Positions 10,754-20,701 of a DNA stretch of 64,000 bases are shown one piece after another. The first letter of the stretch is position 1. Each line of letters opens with the position of its first letter. The notes beneath the pieces are model-generated. The model was not told the origin of the DNA. It worked only from the letters and a program-made list of their open reading frames with translations, and ran no database searches. The translations under genes and the position numbers were made by a program. This DNA is from Saccharopolyspora erythraea NRRL 2338 (GTDB lineage: Bacteria > Actinomycetota > Actinomycetes > Mycobacteriales > Pseudonocardiaceae): contig NC_009142.1 in NCBI RefSeq assembly GCF_000062885.1, forward strand, positions 930,001-994,000, given 5' to 3'.

Positions 10754-10929
10754 GCCGCACTTCGCGCGTTCGCCCGACCGGTCGTGGCGGTGCCCGGCCT
10801 TCGGAGCAGCGCCCGGCCGCTCGCCGGGTTCGCCGAACGGTGCCACGCGCGGGCCGATACACTGCCCACTCCAGCAGCGTCGCATGAAGTCATCCTGCGG
10901 TCACTGACAGTTAAGAGGCGGAGCGCACC

Positions 10930-11538
10930 ATGGGCTACGTCCGCGGTTTTCCTCCCGGCAGGTCCTTGACGCGGGCAGACCTGGAGTCGATGCCTCATGA
11001 CGGGCACCGATACGAGCTGCTGGACGGGGTCCTCGTCGTGAGCCCGTCGCCGCGGCCGCTGCACCAGCGCGCGATCCTGCGGTTGATCGTCGCGCTGGAA
11101 CCGGCGTGCCCGGCGACCCACGAGGTGCTGCCCGCGCCGGTCGACGTCGTCCTCGCCGAGGACACCGTGCTCATCCCCGACGTGGTGGTCGGCAGGCGGG
11201 ACGCGTTCACCGAGCAGGCGCTGATCGGTCCGCCGGTGCTGGCCGTCGAGGTGCTCTCGCCCCGCACCAGGCATTTCGACCTGCACCTCAAGCGGGCCAA
11301 GTTCGCCGAGGCCGGTTGTCCGCACTACTGGGTCATCGACCCCGACGAGCCGCGCATCCGGTGCTGGCGCCTCGGTCCCCGGGGCGCGGTCGACCTCGAC
11401 GCGCCCACCTCCGCCGCGGAGCCGCTGGACGGCTACACCGAGACCGCTTCGGTGGCGGGACAGCAGTGGCTGGAGCTCAACGAACCGTTCCCGGTGCGGC
11501 TGCGTCCGGCCGATCTCGTCTCCAGCCACCGGAGCTGA
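10930..11538 (+). CDS. Uma2 family protein (PD-(D/E)XK-like fold)
   Basis: The 202-residue protein shows the Uma2 (DUF820) pattern: an N-terminal YELLDG strand-turn, HQRAI, the acidic pair in IPDVVV and AVEVLSP, and RAKFAEAG ahead of YWVIDP. The fold belongs to the restriction-endonuclease superfamily, but members are numerous in actinobacteria and few have tested activity. It sits alone between DUF501 and the third lytic transglycosylase, so no partner is evident. A purine-rich AAGAGGCGGAG precedes the ATG. Confidence 0.85.
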   Translation: MGYVRGFPPGRSLTRADLESMPHDGHRYELLDGVLVVSPSPRPLHQRAILRLIVALEPACPATHEVLPAPVDVVLAEDTVLIPDVVVGRRDAFTEQALIGPPVLAVEVLSPRTRHFDLHLKRAKFAEAGCPHYWVIDPDEPRIRCWRLGPRGAVDLDAPTSAAEPLDGYTETASVAGQQWLELNEPFPVRLRPADLVSSHRS

Positions 11539-11740
11539 GCGAACAGGATTCCTCGGCGGTTTCTCGCCATCGGGGCAACGCCATCGCCGTCCCGTTCCGT
11601 CTTCCCGGCACAGGGGTGACACCGGAGTCGCCGCCGAGCGCTGCTTGCCGCGGTGGTGTATCCAGGAGGCCGCGTCCCGGTTGGGGTACCGGGTGGCGCG
11701 TCGGTCGTAGGAGTCACTCCGCCGGCGACCAGGAGGAGCA

Positions 11741-13327
11741 GTGGCAGCTCGCAGGAAGCATCCGCGCAGGGGGAATCCGCTTTTCCGGCAACGCAGGCGC
11801 AGATCGCGCTGGGTGGCGGTCACCGCGCTCACGCCCGTCCTGCTCGTGCCCGCCGCGCTGATCGGTGCCTCCAGCGGCTTCTACGCGTCGGCCCCGACGG
11901 CGGGCGGCGCGTTGCGCACGGATGCCGATCCGCGGGAGCTCGGCGCGGGCGGGCGGATTCCGCAGGCCGACCAGCTCAGCCCGGATGTGCTCGACCGGGC
12001 AGGCGACCCGGACGGGCTCGCGACCGGTGCGGGGCCCGCGGTCGAGGTGCCCAGCGGACCGCTGGGAATCCCGGAGCCGATGCTGTCGGCCTACGTCGCG
12101 GCGGCGGAGCGCGCGTCGGAGTCGACCCCGTCGTGCGGGGTGCACTGGTCGGTGCTCGCCTCCATCGGCCGCATCGAGTCCGGGCACGCCCGCGGCGGCG
12201 AGATCGACGTCGTGGGCACCACCGTGCAGGCCATCCTCGGCCCGCGGCTCTCCGGCGGTCCGGGGATCGCGGCGATCCCGGACACCGACGGCGGCCAGTA
12301 CGACGGCGACCCGACCTGGGACCGGGCCGTCGGCTCGATGCAGTTCATCCCGTCGACCTGGCGCAAGTACGCGACGGACGGCAACCGGGACGGCGTCAGC
12401 AGCCCGCACAACGTGCACGACGCGACCGTCGCGGCGGCCGACTACCTGTGCTCCGGGGGGACGAACCTGCGCGAGCCGGCGAACCTGGCCGCCGCGGTGT
12501 TCCGCTACAACCATTCCGACGAGTACGTGCGAACCGTCCTGGTCTGGGCCGCCGCCTACGCCAAGGGCGTGACGCCGACGCCGTCGGAGCTGGCGCCGGA
12601 GGTCGACGACGTGCTCGAGGGCAACCGCCTGCCCGACGGCCCGGCGGTCCTGGCGATGCCGCAGACGCCGCCCCCGGCCGGTGCGCCGGCGCCCGCGCCG
12701 GCTCCGGGGCCTTCTCCGACGCCGACGGCGCACCCGCCGAACGGCACCCCACCGCCCGCCCCGTCGAGCACTCCGCCGTCGAGCAACCCGCCGGGCAGTA
12801 CCCCGCCGGGCAGTTCGCCGCCGCCGGGAAGCAGCCAGCCCCCGCCGGAGAGCAGCAAGCCTCCGGAAAGCACCACGCCGCCGCCGGGAAGCAGCCAGCC
12901 CCCGCCGGAGAGCAGCACACCGCCGGAGAGCACGACTCCTCCGCCGGACAGCAGCACGCCGCCTCCGGACAGCACGACACCGCCTCCGGAGAGCAGCACA
13001 CCGCCGGAGAGCACGACTCCTCCGCCGGACAGCAGCACGCCGCCCCCGGACAGCACGACGCCGCCTCCGGACAGCAGCACGCCTCCGCCCGGCAGCAGCA
13101 CGCCGCCGGAGGAGCCGGGGCCGCCGTCGTCGTGCCAGGTGCCGGTGCTGCACAACGGCGAGTTCGTGACCGAGCAGGACAGGCCGACGGCCGGGAACGA
13201 CCTCCCGCCGGGCCGCACCGATCCCGCCGCGGCGACCGCCGGCGCGACCGTCTACGTGGAGCCGGGCGACGGAGGGTCGCTGGTGCCCTGCGTCGTGCCG
13301 GACGACTACGCGCCCGCGCAGCGGTGA
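11741..13327 (+). CDS. Lytic murein transglycosylase with long Pro/Ser/Thr tail (paralogue 3)
   Basis: The 528-residue protein has a basic N-terminus and one membrane/signal segment (about residues 27-48). A SLT-type domain follows, with catalytic glutamate in SIGRIESGH, then GSMQFIPSTW, the DGNRDG turn and the YNHSDEY motif. Residues of roughly 310-465 are Pro/Ser/Thr repeats likely to span the cell wall. A final globular segment of about 65 residues has two cysteines that could form a disulfide. The GTG start has a perfect AGGAGGAG site just upstream. A role in wall remodelling at a distance from the membrane is inferred. Confidence 0.85.
   Translation: MAARRKHPRRGNPLFRQRRRRSRWVAVTALTPVLLVPAALIGASSGFYASAPTAGGALRTDADPRELGAGGRIPQADQLSPDVLDRAGDPDGLATGAGPAVEVPSGPLGIPEPMLSAYVAAAERASESTPSCGVHWSVLASIGRIESGHARGGEIDVVGTTVQAILGPRLSGGPGIAAIPDTDGGQYDGDPTWDRAVGSMQFIPSTWRKYATDGNRDGVSSPHNVHDATVAAADYLCSGGTNLREPANLAAAVFRYNHSDEYVRTVLVWAAAYAKGVTPTPSELAPEVDDVLEGNRLPDGPAVLAMPQTPPPAGAPAPAPAPGPSPTPTAHPPNGTPPPAPSSTPPSSNPPGSTPPGSSPPPGSSQPPPESSKPPESTTPPPGSSQPPPESSTPPESTTPPPDSSTPPPDSTTPPPESSTPPESTTPPPDSSTPPPDSTTPPPDSSTPPPGSSTPPEEPGPPSSCQVPVLHNGEFVTEQDRPTAGNDLPPGRTDPAAATAGATVYVEPGDGGSLVPCVVPDDYAPAQR
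12756..13116 (+). repeat. In-gene tandem repeats encoding Pro/Ser/Thr-rich stalk
   Basis: Short units encoding PPPDSSTP, PPPESSTP and PPPDSTTP-like blocks are repeated many times inside the third transglycosylase gene. The DNA units are nearly identical, so copy number is likely to vary between strains and the tract is prone to assembly collapse. Confidence 0.85.
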
Positions 13328-13698
13328 TGTCCGGGGGGTGAAACCGGCCGGCCCGGCAGGCGGTGTTCCTGGTGCGAGGGACGCCGCCTGCCGCTGCCCG
13401 GGCCCGCGATACCACCGGTCGAGGTCGCTCGACTGGTTGGAGTTGGCTTGGCAGGCGGGTGAATCTCTCCTGGATCACCCGTTTTCGCCCGGCGGTTCGC
13501 GCCCTCGCCCCGGGCGCGCTGAGTTACCACGGGTCACCCGTCCGAAGGAGTCCGCGCGCTCCACTTTCGTGTGACACGGCGTTGCGGTACCACGCGCGTG
13601 CGTCCGCCGGGCGCGCAACTAGCGTGGGGGCCGACAAGCGCGCAGCGCGCGGCGGGCCTGCGGCGGCCGGCCGGCGCACGTATCGAGGAGGACCAGCG
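13328..13698. other. Intergenic region upstream of ppx
   Basis: There are about 370 bases with no convincing gene on either strand. The ribosome site of ppx (GAGGAGGACC) is at its right end. No clear promoter hexamers or terminator hairpin were found. Confidence 0.4.
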
Positions 13699-14673
13699 AT
13701 GTCACGTGTCGCGGCGATCGACTGCGGAACGAACTCCATCCGGCTGCTCGTCGCCGACGTGACGGTCTCCCCGGGGCCGGATTCGGATCCCGACGGCGGG
13801 ACGCGGCACCTGCGCGACATCCACCGCGAAATGCGAATCGTGCGGCTCGGCCAGGGCGTCGACGCCACCGGCAGGCTCGCCGACGAGGCGCTCGAGCGCA
13901 CGCGGGCCGCGCTTGTCGACTACGCCAACATCGCGCGCCGCAAGGGTGTGGAGCGCATCCGCATGGTGGCGACCTCGGCCACGCGGGACGCCTCCAACCG
14001 CGAGGAGTTCTTCGCCATGGTGCGCGAGACCCTCGGCATCGACGCGGAGGTGATCACCGGTGACGAGGAGGCGCGGCTGTCGTTCATCGGCGCGGTCGGC
14101 GACCTGGACCCGCAGGACGGGCCGTTCGTGGTCACCGACGTCGGCGGCGGCTCGACGGAGCTGGTGGTCGGCACCTGGGACGGCGTGCGCGCCGACATCA
14201 CCGCCGCGTACTCCGCCGACATCGGCTGCGTCCGGCTGACCGAGCGCAGCCTGCACGGCGACCCGCCGGCCGAGGACGAGGTCCGCGAGGCCGTCAAGGT
14301 CGCGCGCGGCATTCTGGACGACGCGTTCGCCGCCGTCGATTCCTCGGATGCCCGGACCTGGGTGGGGGTCGCCGGAACGGTCACGACGCTTTCGGCCATC
14401 GCGCAGAATCTGCCGGAGTACGATCCCGCCGCCATTCACCTTTCACAGATATCCCGGAATGGACTCGAACGGACAACCGAGCAGTTGTTGTCGATGACCC
14501 ACGACGAGCGCGCCGGGATCGGCTCCCTGCACGCCGGCCGGGTGGACGTGATCGTCGGCGGCGCGCTGGTGGTGAAGGTGCTGGCAGAGGAGCTGTCGGA
14601 ACGCGCCGGAATCGACTCGATCACCGTCAGTGAACACGACATCCTGGACGGCATCGCCCTGTCTATCAGCTAG
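13699..14673 (+). CDS. Ppx/GppA exopolyphosphatase
   Basis: This 324-residue ASKHA-fold phosphatase hydrolyses terminal phosphates of polyphosphate or pppGpp in the cytosol. Visible marks are the N-terminal phosphate-binding strand DCGTNSIRLL, ATSATRDASN, the ITGDEEARLSF segment and the second phosphate loop VTDVGGGSTEL. A third glycine-containing motif is GVAGTVTTL. It is the shorter actinobacterial type without the C-terminal HD domain. The ATG has GAGGAGG nearby upstream. The eno-ftsB-DUF501-ppx order is conserved, although here Uma2 and a transglycosylase gene intervene. Confidence 0.93.
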   Translation: MSRVAAIDCGTNSIRLLVADVTVSPGPDSDPDGGTRHLRDIHREMRIVRLGQGVDATGRLADEALERTRAALVDYANIARRKGVERIRMVATSATRDASNREEFFAMVRETLGIDAEVITGDEEARLSFIGAVGDLDPQDGPFVVTDVGGGSTELVVGTWDGVRADITAAYSADIGCVRLTERSLHGDPPAEDEVREAVKVARGILDDAFAAVDSSDARTWVGVAGTVTTLSAIAQNLPEYDPAAIHLSQISRNGLERTTEQLLSMTHDERAGIGSLHAGRVDVIVGGALVVKVLAEELSERAGIDSITVSEHDILDGIALSIS

Positions 14674-14699
14674 TTCCCGGAGTGTGGTCGTCCTATTCC

Positions 14700-14739
14700 A
14701 CCTTCTGAGTGACGGGGTTTCTGGATCGAGCCAGAAGGT
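14700..14739. terminator. Inverted-repeat region after ppx (possible terminator)
   Basis: ACCTTCTG at 14700-14707 pairs with CAGAAGGT at 14732-14739, and TTCTGG/CCAGAA at 14719-14736 can form an alternative tight hairpin with a six-base loop. There is no U-run. It could end ppx transcription or be a control site for the peptide transporter operon that starts 140 bases downstream. Confidence 0.4.
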
Positions 14740-14877
14740 GACGGCTTTGTGACAGCGGATTGCTGTGAGCCCGTTCTCACTTATGTTTACGCTCGTCTGA
14801 CGCGGCGGTGAACGCCGCCGTGCGTGGTGACCCCCGAAAATCCCCGACGGGGCACACGTGGAAGCGGGAGGACGTAC

Positions 14878-16509
14878 ATGCGAAAGGGACGCTTGGCCGC
14901 TCTGGTCGCGGTCCCAATGGCGGTGGCGATGCTCGCCAGTGCCTGCGGCGGAGGCGGCAGCGCCTCGGGTGAGGACGGCATCGTCACCCTCGACTGGGGC
15001 GAGCCGGAGAACCCACTGGTTCCTGGCAACACGACCGAGGAGAACGGCGGCTTCATCATCGACGCCCTGTTCACCGGCCTGGTCGAGTACCGGGCGAGCG
15101 ACCTGAAGGTCGAGAACGCGGTCGCGGAGTCGATCACCACGACCGACAACACGAACTTCACCATCAAGCTGAAGCCGGGCTGGACGTTCCACGACGGCAC
15201 CCCGGTCAAGGCCAAGAACTTCGTGGACGCCTGGAACTACACCGCCTACGGCCCCAACGGCTTCCAGGGTGCGAGCTTCTTCGAGCAGGTCGACGGCTAC
15301 GACGTGGTCCACCCGAAGGACCCCGACGGCGAGGCCGGCCCCGCGTCCCCGCCGACGCCGCCGACGAAGGAGATGTCGGGCCTCAAGGTCGTCGACGACA
15401 ACACCTTCACGGTCAAGCTCAAGAGCCCCTTCACGATCTTCCCCGTCGTCCTGGGCTACTCGGCCTACAAGCCGCTTCCCGACTCGTTCTTCGCCGACCC
15501 GAAGAAGTTCGAGGACCACCCCATCGGCAACGGTCCGTTCAAGTTCGTCGACCGCACGCCGAACGTCGAGCTCAACGTCGCCACCTACGAGAACTACGCC
15601 GGCGCGGACAAGCCGCAGATCAAGGGCGCCAAGTTCAAGGTCTACGAGCAGCTCGACGGTGCCTACCAGGACCTGGTGTCGGGCAACCTCGACTTCCTGC
15701 GCGCGATCCCGGTCTCGGCCCTGGTCGGCGACAAGTGGAAGCAGGACCTCGGTGAGCGCGCCAAGGAGAAGCCGGGTCTGCTGACCCAGAACATGGGCTT
15801 CCCGATCTACGACGAGCGGTTCAAGAACCCGCTGCTGCGCAAGGCGATCTCGATGTCCATCGACCGCAAGACCATCACCGAGACGGTCTTCGCCGGTGGC
15901 CGCGACCCGGCGGACGGCTTCGCCACCCCCGCCGTCGAGGGCTACGTGCCCAACCAGTGCGGTGAGGCCTGCGAGTTCAACCCGGAGAAGGCCAAGCAGT
16001 ACCTGGCCCAGGCCGGTGGCTTCCAGGGCACGCTGACCGTCAAGACCAACGGCGACGGCGGCCACAACGAGTGGAGCGAGGCCGTCGCGGCCAGCATCCG
16101 CCAGAACCTGGGCATCAACGTCGTCTTCACCCCGGTCCCGACCTTCGGCGAGTTCCGGCAGACGGCGAACGCCTTCCAGTTCGACGGCCTGTTCCGCACC
16201 GGGTGGAAGGCCGACTACCCGAACCTGGAGACCTTCCTGACCCAGCTGTACCGCACCGGGGCGTCGTCGAACGACTACGGCTACTCCAACCCGGCCTTCG
16301 ACGCGGCACTCGACCGGGCGAACGCGGCTCCCACGATCGAGGAGGCGAACAAGGGTTACGCCGAGGCGGAGAAGCTGCTGGGTCAGGACCTGCCGATCGT
16401 CCCGCTGTGGACGCAGCCGGTCCAGTACGGGTTCTCGGAACGGATCGCAGCGGGCGAGGTCAAGGCTTACCGTGAGCTTGACCTGACCACTGTGCGTCTC
16501 AACCCGTAA
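14878..16509 (+). CDS. Oligopeptide ABC transporter substrate-binding lipoprotein
   Basis: The 543-residue family-5 solute-binding protein has a signal peptide and lipobox LASAC followed by a Gly-rich linker, so it is anchored outside the membrane. It captures peptides or similar ligands and hands them to the permeases encoded just downstream. Typical SBP_bac_5 features are an N-terminal LDWGEPENPL strand, LKPGWTFHDGTPVKAKNFVDAW-like sequence around residues 100-120, IGNGPF, LLRKAISMSIDR and PIVPLWTQP near the end. The start has GGGAGG upstream. The ligand is predicted from the family only. Confidence 0.92.
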   Translation: MRKGRLAALVAVPMAVAMLASACGGGGSASGEDGIVTLDWGEPENPLVPGNTTEENGGFIIDALFTGLVEYRASDLKVENAVAESITTTDNTNFTIKLKPGWTFHDGTPVKAKNFVDAWNYTAYGPNGFQGASFFEQVDGYDVVHPKDPDGEAGPASPPTPPTKEMSGLKVVDDNTFTVKLKSPFTIFPVVLGYSAYKPLPDSFFADPKKFEDHPIGNGPFKFVDRTPNVELNVATYENYAGADKPQIKGAKFKVYEQLDGAYQDLVSGNLDFLRAIPVSALVGDKWKQDLGERAKEKPGLLTQNMGFPIYDERFKNPLLRKAISMSIDRKTITETVFAGGRDPADGFATPAVEGYVPNQCGEACEFNPEKAKQYLAQAGGFQGTLTVKTNGDGGHNEWSEAVAASIRQNLGINVVFTPVPTFGEFRQTANAFQFDGLFRTGWKADYPNLETFLTQLYRTGASSNDYGYSNPAFDAALDRANAAPTIEEANKGYAEAEKLLGQDLPIVPLWTQPVQYGFSERIAAGEVKAYRELDLTTVRLNP

Positions 16510-16523
16510 CGATCCGCACGCGC

Positions 16524-16554
16524 GCCCGGCCCGTCGAGACCCGGCGGGCCGGGC
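16524..16554 (+). terminator. Intercistronic hairpin between binding-protein and permease genes
   Basis: GCCCGGCCCG (16524-16533) pairs with CGGGCCGGGC (16545-16554) around an 11-base loop. It has no U-run. Such hairpins after a binding-protein gene usually protect its mRNA or reduce read-through, giving more binding protein than permease. Confidence 0.6.
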
Positions 16555-16583
16555 CCCGCGCTGGCTTGTTTGAGGAGGCCCTG

Positions 16584-17510
16584 ATGGGTCGTTACCTGCT
16601 GCGACGGCTGTTGCAGCTGATCCCGGTGTTCATCGGCACCACGCTGATCATCTACTTGCTCGTCTGGGCGATCCCCGGCGACCCGTTCGCCGGCAAGTGC
16701 GGCGACCGCGGCTGCCCGCCGGAGTACATCGCGGAGATGCACGCGAAGTACAACCTGGACGATCCGCTGATCATCCAGTATTTCAAGTACCTTGGGAAGC
16801 TCTTTACGGGTGACTTCGGCGAGACCTACGCCGGCATCCAGGTCAGCCAGCTGATCGAGAACGCCTATCCGGTCACGATCAAGCTCGCGCTCGTCGCGCT
16901 GATCATCGAGGCGGTCATCGGCCTGCTCGCCGGCATCGTGACCGGCCTGCGGGGCCGCAGCTTCCTGGACAACCTGGTGCTGGTGTCCACGCTGTTCCTG
17001 ATCTCGCTGCCGGTGTTCGTCACCGGTTTCGTGATCCAGATCTCGCTCGGCACCGAGCTCGGCATCATCCGGCCCACCGTCAGCTCCGACCCCTCGATCG
17101 GCGAGCTGATCGCGCCGGGCTTCGTCCTCGGGTCCCTGTCGATGGCCTACGTGGCCCGGCTGACCAGGACGAGCCTGATGGAGAACCGCCGGGCGGACTA
17201 CGTGCGCACCGCGGTCGCCAAGGGACTCGAACCCAAGCGGGTGGTGGGGGTGCACCTGCTGCGCAACTCCGTGATCCCGGTGATCACGTTCCTGGGCACC
17301 GACCTCGGCGCCCTCATGGGCGGTGCGATCGTCACAGAGGGCGTGTTCAACATCAGGGGCATCGGCGGACTGATCTTCCGGTCCATCCTCACCAAGGAAG
17401 GGACCACCGTCACCGGGATCGTCACCCTGCTGGTGATCGTCTACCTGCTGATGAACCTGATCGTGGACCTCCTCTACGCGGCTCTCGACCCGAGGATCCG
17501 ATATGACTGA
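16584..17510 (+). CDS. Peptide ABC transporter permease (OppB/DppB type)
   Basis: The 308-residue inner-membrane permease has six predicted membrane segments, the first at about residues 9-30. An external loop contains paired cysteines (GKCGDRGCP), and the ABC-permease EAA-type loop lies around YVRTAVAKGLEPKRVVGVHLLRNSVIPV. It forms a heterodimeric channel with the next gene product. The ATG at 16584 is chosen because GAGGAGG lies close upstream. Its end overlaps the next gene by eight bases, indicating coupling. Confidence 0.93.
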   Translation: MGRYLLRRLLQLIPVFIGTTLIIYLLVWAIPGDPFAGKCGDRGCPPEYIAEMHAKYNLDDPLIIQYFKYLGKLFTGDFGETYAGIQVSQLIENAYPVTIKLALVALIIEAVIGLLAGIVTGLRGRSFLDNLVLVSTLFLISLPVFVTGFVIQISLGTELGIIRPTVSSDPSIGELIAPGFVLGSLSMAYVARLTRTSLMENRRADYVRTAVAKGLEPKRVVGVHLLRNSVIPVITFLGTDLGALMGGAIVTEGVFNIRGIGGLIFRSILTKEGTTVTGIVTLLVIVYLLMNLIVDLLYAALDPRIRYD

Positions 17511-18474
17511 GCCTGCCGAATCCACCCACCACGTCGCCGTCGCCGCCGTGCGCGACGGATCGGGCGGGGACGCGCTCGCCGCGCCCCTCGGCCAGAAGGC
17601 GAAGAAGCCGCGCGGGCTCTGGGGCGACGCCTGGCACGACCTGCGCAGGCGCCCGCTGTTCATCATCGCGACGTCGATCATCGCCGTCCTGCTGTTCATC
17701 GCGGCCTTCCCCGGCGTGTTCACGTCGGTGGACCCGAACTTCCAGGACCTGTCCAAGGCCCGCGACCTGCCGTCGGCCGAGGCGTGGTTCGGCTACGACA
17801 ACCTCGGGCGCGACCTGTGGGCCAGGGCGATCCACGGGACCAGGGCCTCGATCATCGTGGGCATCATGGCCACGCTGCTGACGGTGCTGCTCGGTGCCAC
17901 CGTCGGGCTGCTGGCCGGCTACTACGGCGGCTGGGCGGACAACCTGCTGTCCCGGTTCTCCGAGATCTTCCTCGGCCTGCCCTTCGTGCTCGGTGCCATC
18001 GTCATCCTGACCACCTTCAACGCCGAGGTCGCGGTGCCCAGCGGCACCCGGGTGGTCACCCAGGTGGTGCTGTCGATCGCGATCCTGTCGTGGCCGATGG
18101 CGATGCGGATCATGCGGTCGGCGGCGATCGCGGCCAAGCAGCAGGACTACGTCAAGGCCGCCAGGGCGCTGGGGGCCGGCGCGCCGCGGATCATCCTGCG
18201 GCACATGCTGCCGAACTGCCTGGCGCCGGTGATGGTCTACGCCACCATCGCGCTCGGCGCGTTCATCGGCGCGGAGGCCACGCTGTCGTTCCTCGGCATC
18301 GGCCTGCGCTACCCGGTGGTCTCGTGGGGCGTGATGATCGCGGACTCCCGAAACTACATCCAGGGCGCGCCGCACCTGCTGCTGTTCCCCGCCCTGTTCC
18401 TGGTCGTCACAGTCCTGGCGTTCGTGATGCTCGGTGACGCCGTCCGCGACGCGCTCGACCCGAAGCAGAAGTAG
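17503..18474 (+). CDS. Peptide ABC transporter permease (OppC/DppC type)
   Basis: The 323-residue permease has a cytoplasmic N-terminal extension of about 50 residues, a membrane segment, and the conserved YDNLGRDLWARAIHGTR stretch typical of DppC. A multi-span domain follows with the EAA-like loop around DYVKAARALGAGAPRIILRH. It pairs with the OppB-type protein to form the translocation path. It overlaps the upstream permease gene by eight bases and is 11 bp from the first ATPase gene. Confidence 0.93.
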   Translation: MTEPAESTHHVAVAAVRDGSGGDALAAPLGQKAKKPRGLWGDAWHDLRRRPLFIIATSIIAVLLFIAAFPGVFTSVDPNFQDLSKARDLPSAEAWFGYDNLGRDLWARAIHGTRASIIVGIMATLLTVLLGATVGLLAGYYGGWADNLLSRFSEIFLGLPFVLGAIVILTTFNAEVAVPSGTRVVTQVVLSIAILSWPMAMRIMRSAAIAAKQQDYVKAARALGAGAPRIILRHMLPNCLAPVMVYATIALGAFIGAEATLSFLGIGLRYPVVSWGVMIADSRNYIQGAPHLLLFPALFLVVTVLAFVMLGDAVRDALDPKQK

Positions 18475-18485
18475 GAGGATCCGGC

Positions 18486-19517
18486 ATGACCGCTGTGGAC
18501 GAGAAGTCCTCCCAGCACTCCTCCGACAAGCCCCAGGGGCCGCTGCTGGAGGTCGAGGACCTGCACGTGGAGTTCCGCACCAGGGACGGCGTGGCCAAGG
18601 TCCTCAACGGCGTGAGCTACCACGTCGACAAGGGCGAGACGCTGGCCGTGCTCGGTGAGTCGGGCTCGGGCAAGAGCGTCACCGCCCAGACGATCATGGG
18701 AATCCTGGACATCCCGCCGGGCGTGATCACCGGCGGCTCCATCCGCTACAAGGGCGAGGAGCTGCTCAAGGCCAACGAGGCGCGGCGCAGGGAGCTGCGC
18801 GGCGAGTCGACGGCGATGATCTTCCAGGACGCGCTGTCGGCGCTGAACCCGGTCTACACCGTCGGGTTCCAGATCGCCGAGCAGCTGCGGATGCGGCGCG
18901 GGATGTCCCGCAAGGACGCGATGAACCGCGCCGTCGAGCTGCTGGACCAGGTGAAGATCCCCAACGCCAAGCAGCGCGTGAAGGAGTTCCCGCACCAGTT
19001 CTCCGGCGGCATGCGGCAGCGCGCGATGATCGCGATGTCGCTGGCGCTGGACCCGGAGCTGCTGATCGCCGACGAGCCGACCACGGCGCTCGACGTCACC
19101 GTGCAGGCCCAGATCATGGACCTGCTCGACGATCTGCGCCGCGAGCGCGGCATGGGGCTGATCCTGATCACCCACGACCTCGGTGTGGTCGCCGAGGTGG
19201 CCGACCGGATCGTGGTGATGTACGCGGGGCGGATCGTGGAGTCCGCCGACGCGTACTCGCTGTACCGCAAGCCGGGCCACCCCTACACCGAGGGCCTGAT
19301 GCGGTCCATCCCGCGTCTGGACCTCAAGGGCCAGGAGCTGGACACCATCAAGGGCCTGCCGCCGAACCTGCTCAACGTCCCGCCGGGCTGCCCGTTCCAC
19401 CCGCGGTGTCCGCGGGCCGAGGATCGGTGCAGCCGGGAGGTGCCCGCCTTCCACCAGCTCGGGCTGGGCCGGGCCAGCGCATGCCACTTCGCGGAGGAGC
19501 TGATGACCCGTGACTGA
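18486..19517 (+). CDS. Peptide ABC transporter ATP-binding protein (OppD/DppD type)
   Basis: The 343-residue ATPase has Walker A GESGSGKS at residues 57-64, the signature FSGGMRQR at 172-179, Walker B LLIADEPT at 192-199 and the switch histidine in LITHDLG. The C-terminal oligopeptide-transporter domain has the Cys-rich [14 protein letters not shown] motif that binds an iron-sulfur cluster in some relatives. It powers import with the following paralogue. AGGAG lies upstream of the ATG, and the end overlaps the next gene by eight bases. Confidence 0.95.
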   Translation: MTAVDEKSSQHSSDKPQGPLLEVEDLHVEFRTRDGVAKVLNGVSYHVDKGETLAVLGESGSGKSVTAQTIMGILDIPPGVITGGSIRYKGEELLKANEARRRELRGESTAMIFQDALSALNPVYTVGFQIAEQLRMRRGMSRKDAMNRAVELLDQVKIPNAKQRVKEFPHQFSGGMRQRAMIAMSLALDPELLIADEPTTALDVTVQAQIMDLLDDLRRERGMGLILITHDLGVVAEVADRIVVMYAGRIVESADAYSLYRKPGHPYTEGLMRSIPRLDLKGQELDTIKGLPPNLLNVPPGCPFHPRCPRAEDRCSREVPAFHQLGLGRASACHFAEELMTRD

Positions 19518-20511
19518 GCCGATCCTCCAGGTCCGGGATCTGGTCAAGCACTTCCCGGTGACCCAGGGCGTGCTGTTCCGGCGCACCATCGGGCACGTCC
19601 GGGCGGTCGACGGCGTGTCGTTCGACCTGCACAAGGGCGAGACGCTCGGTGTCGTCGGCGAGTCCGGGTGCGGCAAGTCGACCCTCGCGCAGGTGCTGAT
19701 GCGGCTGGAGAAGCCGACCAGCGGAAGCGCGCTGTTCGAGGGGCGGGACATGTTCCGGATGCGCGGCTCGGAGCTGCGCAAGCTGCGCCGGGACATGCAG
19801 ATCGTGCTGCAGGACCCCTACACCTCGCTGAACCCCAGGCGCACCGTCGGCGACATCGTCGGCGAGCCGTTCGAGATCCACCCCGAGGTGGCGCCGAAGG
19901 GGCAGCGCAGGCAGAAGGTGCAGGAGCTGCTGGAGGTCGTGGGGCTCAACCCCGAGCACATCCAGCGCTACCCGCACCAGTTCTCCGGTGGTCAGCGGCA
20001 GCGCATCGGCATCGCCCGCGCGCTGGCGCTGCGGCCGAAGGTGATCGTCTGCGACGAGCCGGTGTCGGCGCTGGACGTCTCGATCCAGGCGCAGGTGATG
20101 AACCTGCTCGGCGAGCTGCAGCAGGAGTTCGGGCTGTCGTACGTCTTCATCGCCCACGACCTCGGCGTGGTGCGCCACCTGTCGGACCGGGTGGCGGTGA
20201 TGTACCTCGGCAAGGTCGTCGAGATCGGCACCGACGAGCAGATCTACGAGCACCCGCAGCACCCCTACACGCAGGCGCTGCTGTCGTCGGTCCCGGTGCC
20301 GGACCCGACGCTGCGGGGCAGGCGGGAGGTCATCCGGCTCACCGGCGACGTGCCGAGCCCGGCCAACCCGCCCTCGGGCTGCCGGTTCCGCACCCGCTGC
20401 TGGAAGGCGCAGGAGATCTGCGCCGAGAAGCAGCCGGAGCTCACCGTCCGGATGGGCGAGCACCCCTCGGCGTGCCACTTCGCCGAGGAACGCCCGCACG
20501 TCGTGGCCTGA
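19510..20511 (+). CDS. Peptide ABC transporter ATP-binding protein (OppF/DppF type)
   Basis: The 333-residue ATPase has Walker A GESGCGKS at residues 50-57, signature FSGGQRQR at 158-165, Walker [14 protein letters not shown] and [10 protein letters not shown]. The C-terminal domain contains [14 protein letters not shown], the cluster-type cysteine motif. It forms the second nucleotide-binding subunit of the transporter. The GTG start overlaps the upstream gene. It is the last gene of the five-gene operon and is followed by a strong hairpin. Confidence 0.95.
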   Translation: MTEPILQVRDLVKHFPVTQGVLFRRTIGHVRAVDGVSFDLHKGETLGVVGESGCGKSTLAQVLMRLEKPTSGSALFEGRDMFRMRGSELRKLRRDMQIVLQDPYTSLNPRRTVGDIVGEPFEIHPEVAPKGQRRQKVQELLEVVGLNPEHIQRYPHQFSGGQRQRIGIARALALRPKVIVCDEPVSALDVSIQAQVMNLLGELQQEFGLSYVFIAHDLGVVRHLSDRVAVMYLGKVVEIGTDEQIYEHPQHPYTQALLSSVPVPDPTLRGRREVIRLTGDVPSPANPPSGCRFRTRCWKAQEICAEKQPELTVRMGEHPSACHFAEERPHVVA

Positions 20512-20525
20512 TCCGCGCGCATCTG

Positions 20526-20559
20526 CGACGCCCGCCCTCCACCCGGAGGGCGGGCGTCG
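20526..20559 (+). terminator. Terminator hairpin of the opp-type operon
   Basis: A 15-bp perfect stem, with arms 20526-20540 and 20545-20559 and loop ACCC, begins 15 bases after the oppF-type stop codon. There is no long U-run, as is common in high-GC actinobacteria. Confidence 0.85.
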
Positions 20560-20701
20560 TGCTTTCGGGGCTCATTGCTCGGCTTTCAGCATCGCGTTGC
20601 AGCCGCGACGGCCCGAGGCACCGATCTGGAGCCAGAAGTCGCACTGGCGTGGAAGGACAATCCGGGGACAATGCCGACTATGGATGGGGGCGAGAAACGA
20701 A

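Noticed and set aside
12756-13116. The tandem repeats were considered as a CRISPR-like array.
   Set aside because: The units are short, contiguous and in-frame codons for a Pro/Ser/Thr stalk with no unique spacers.
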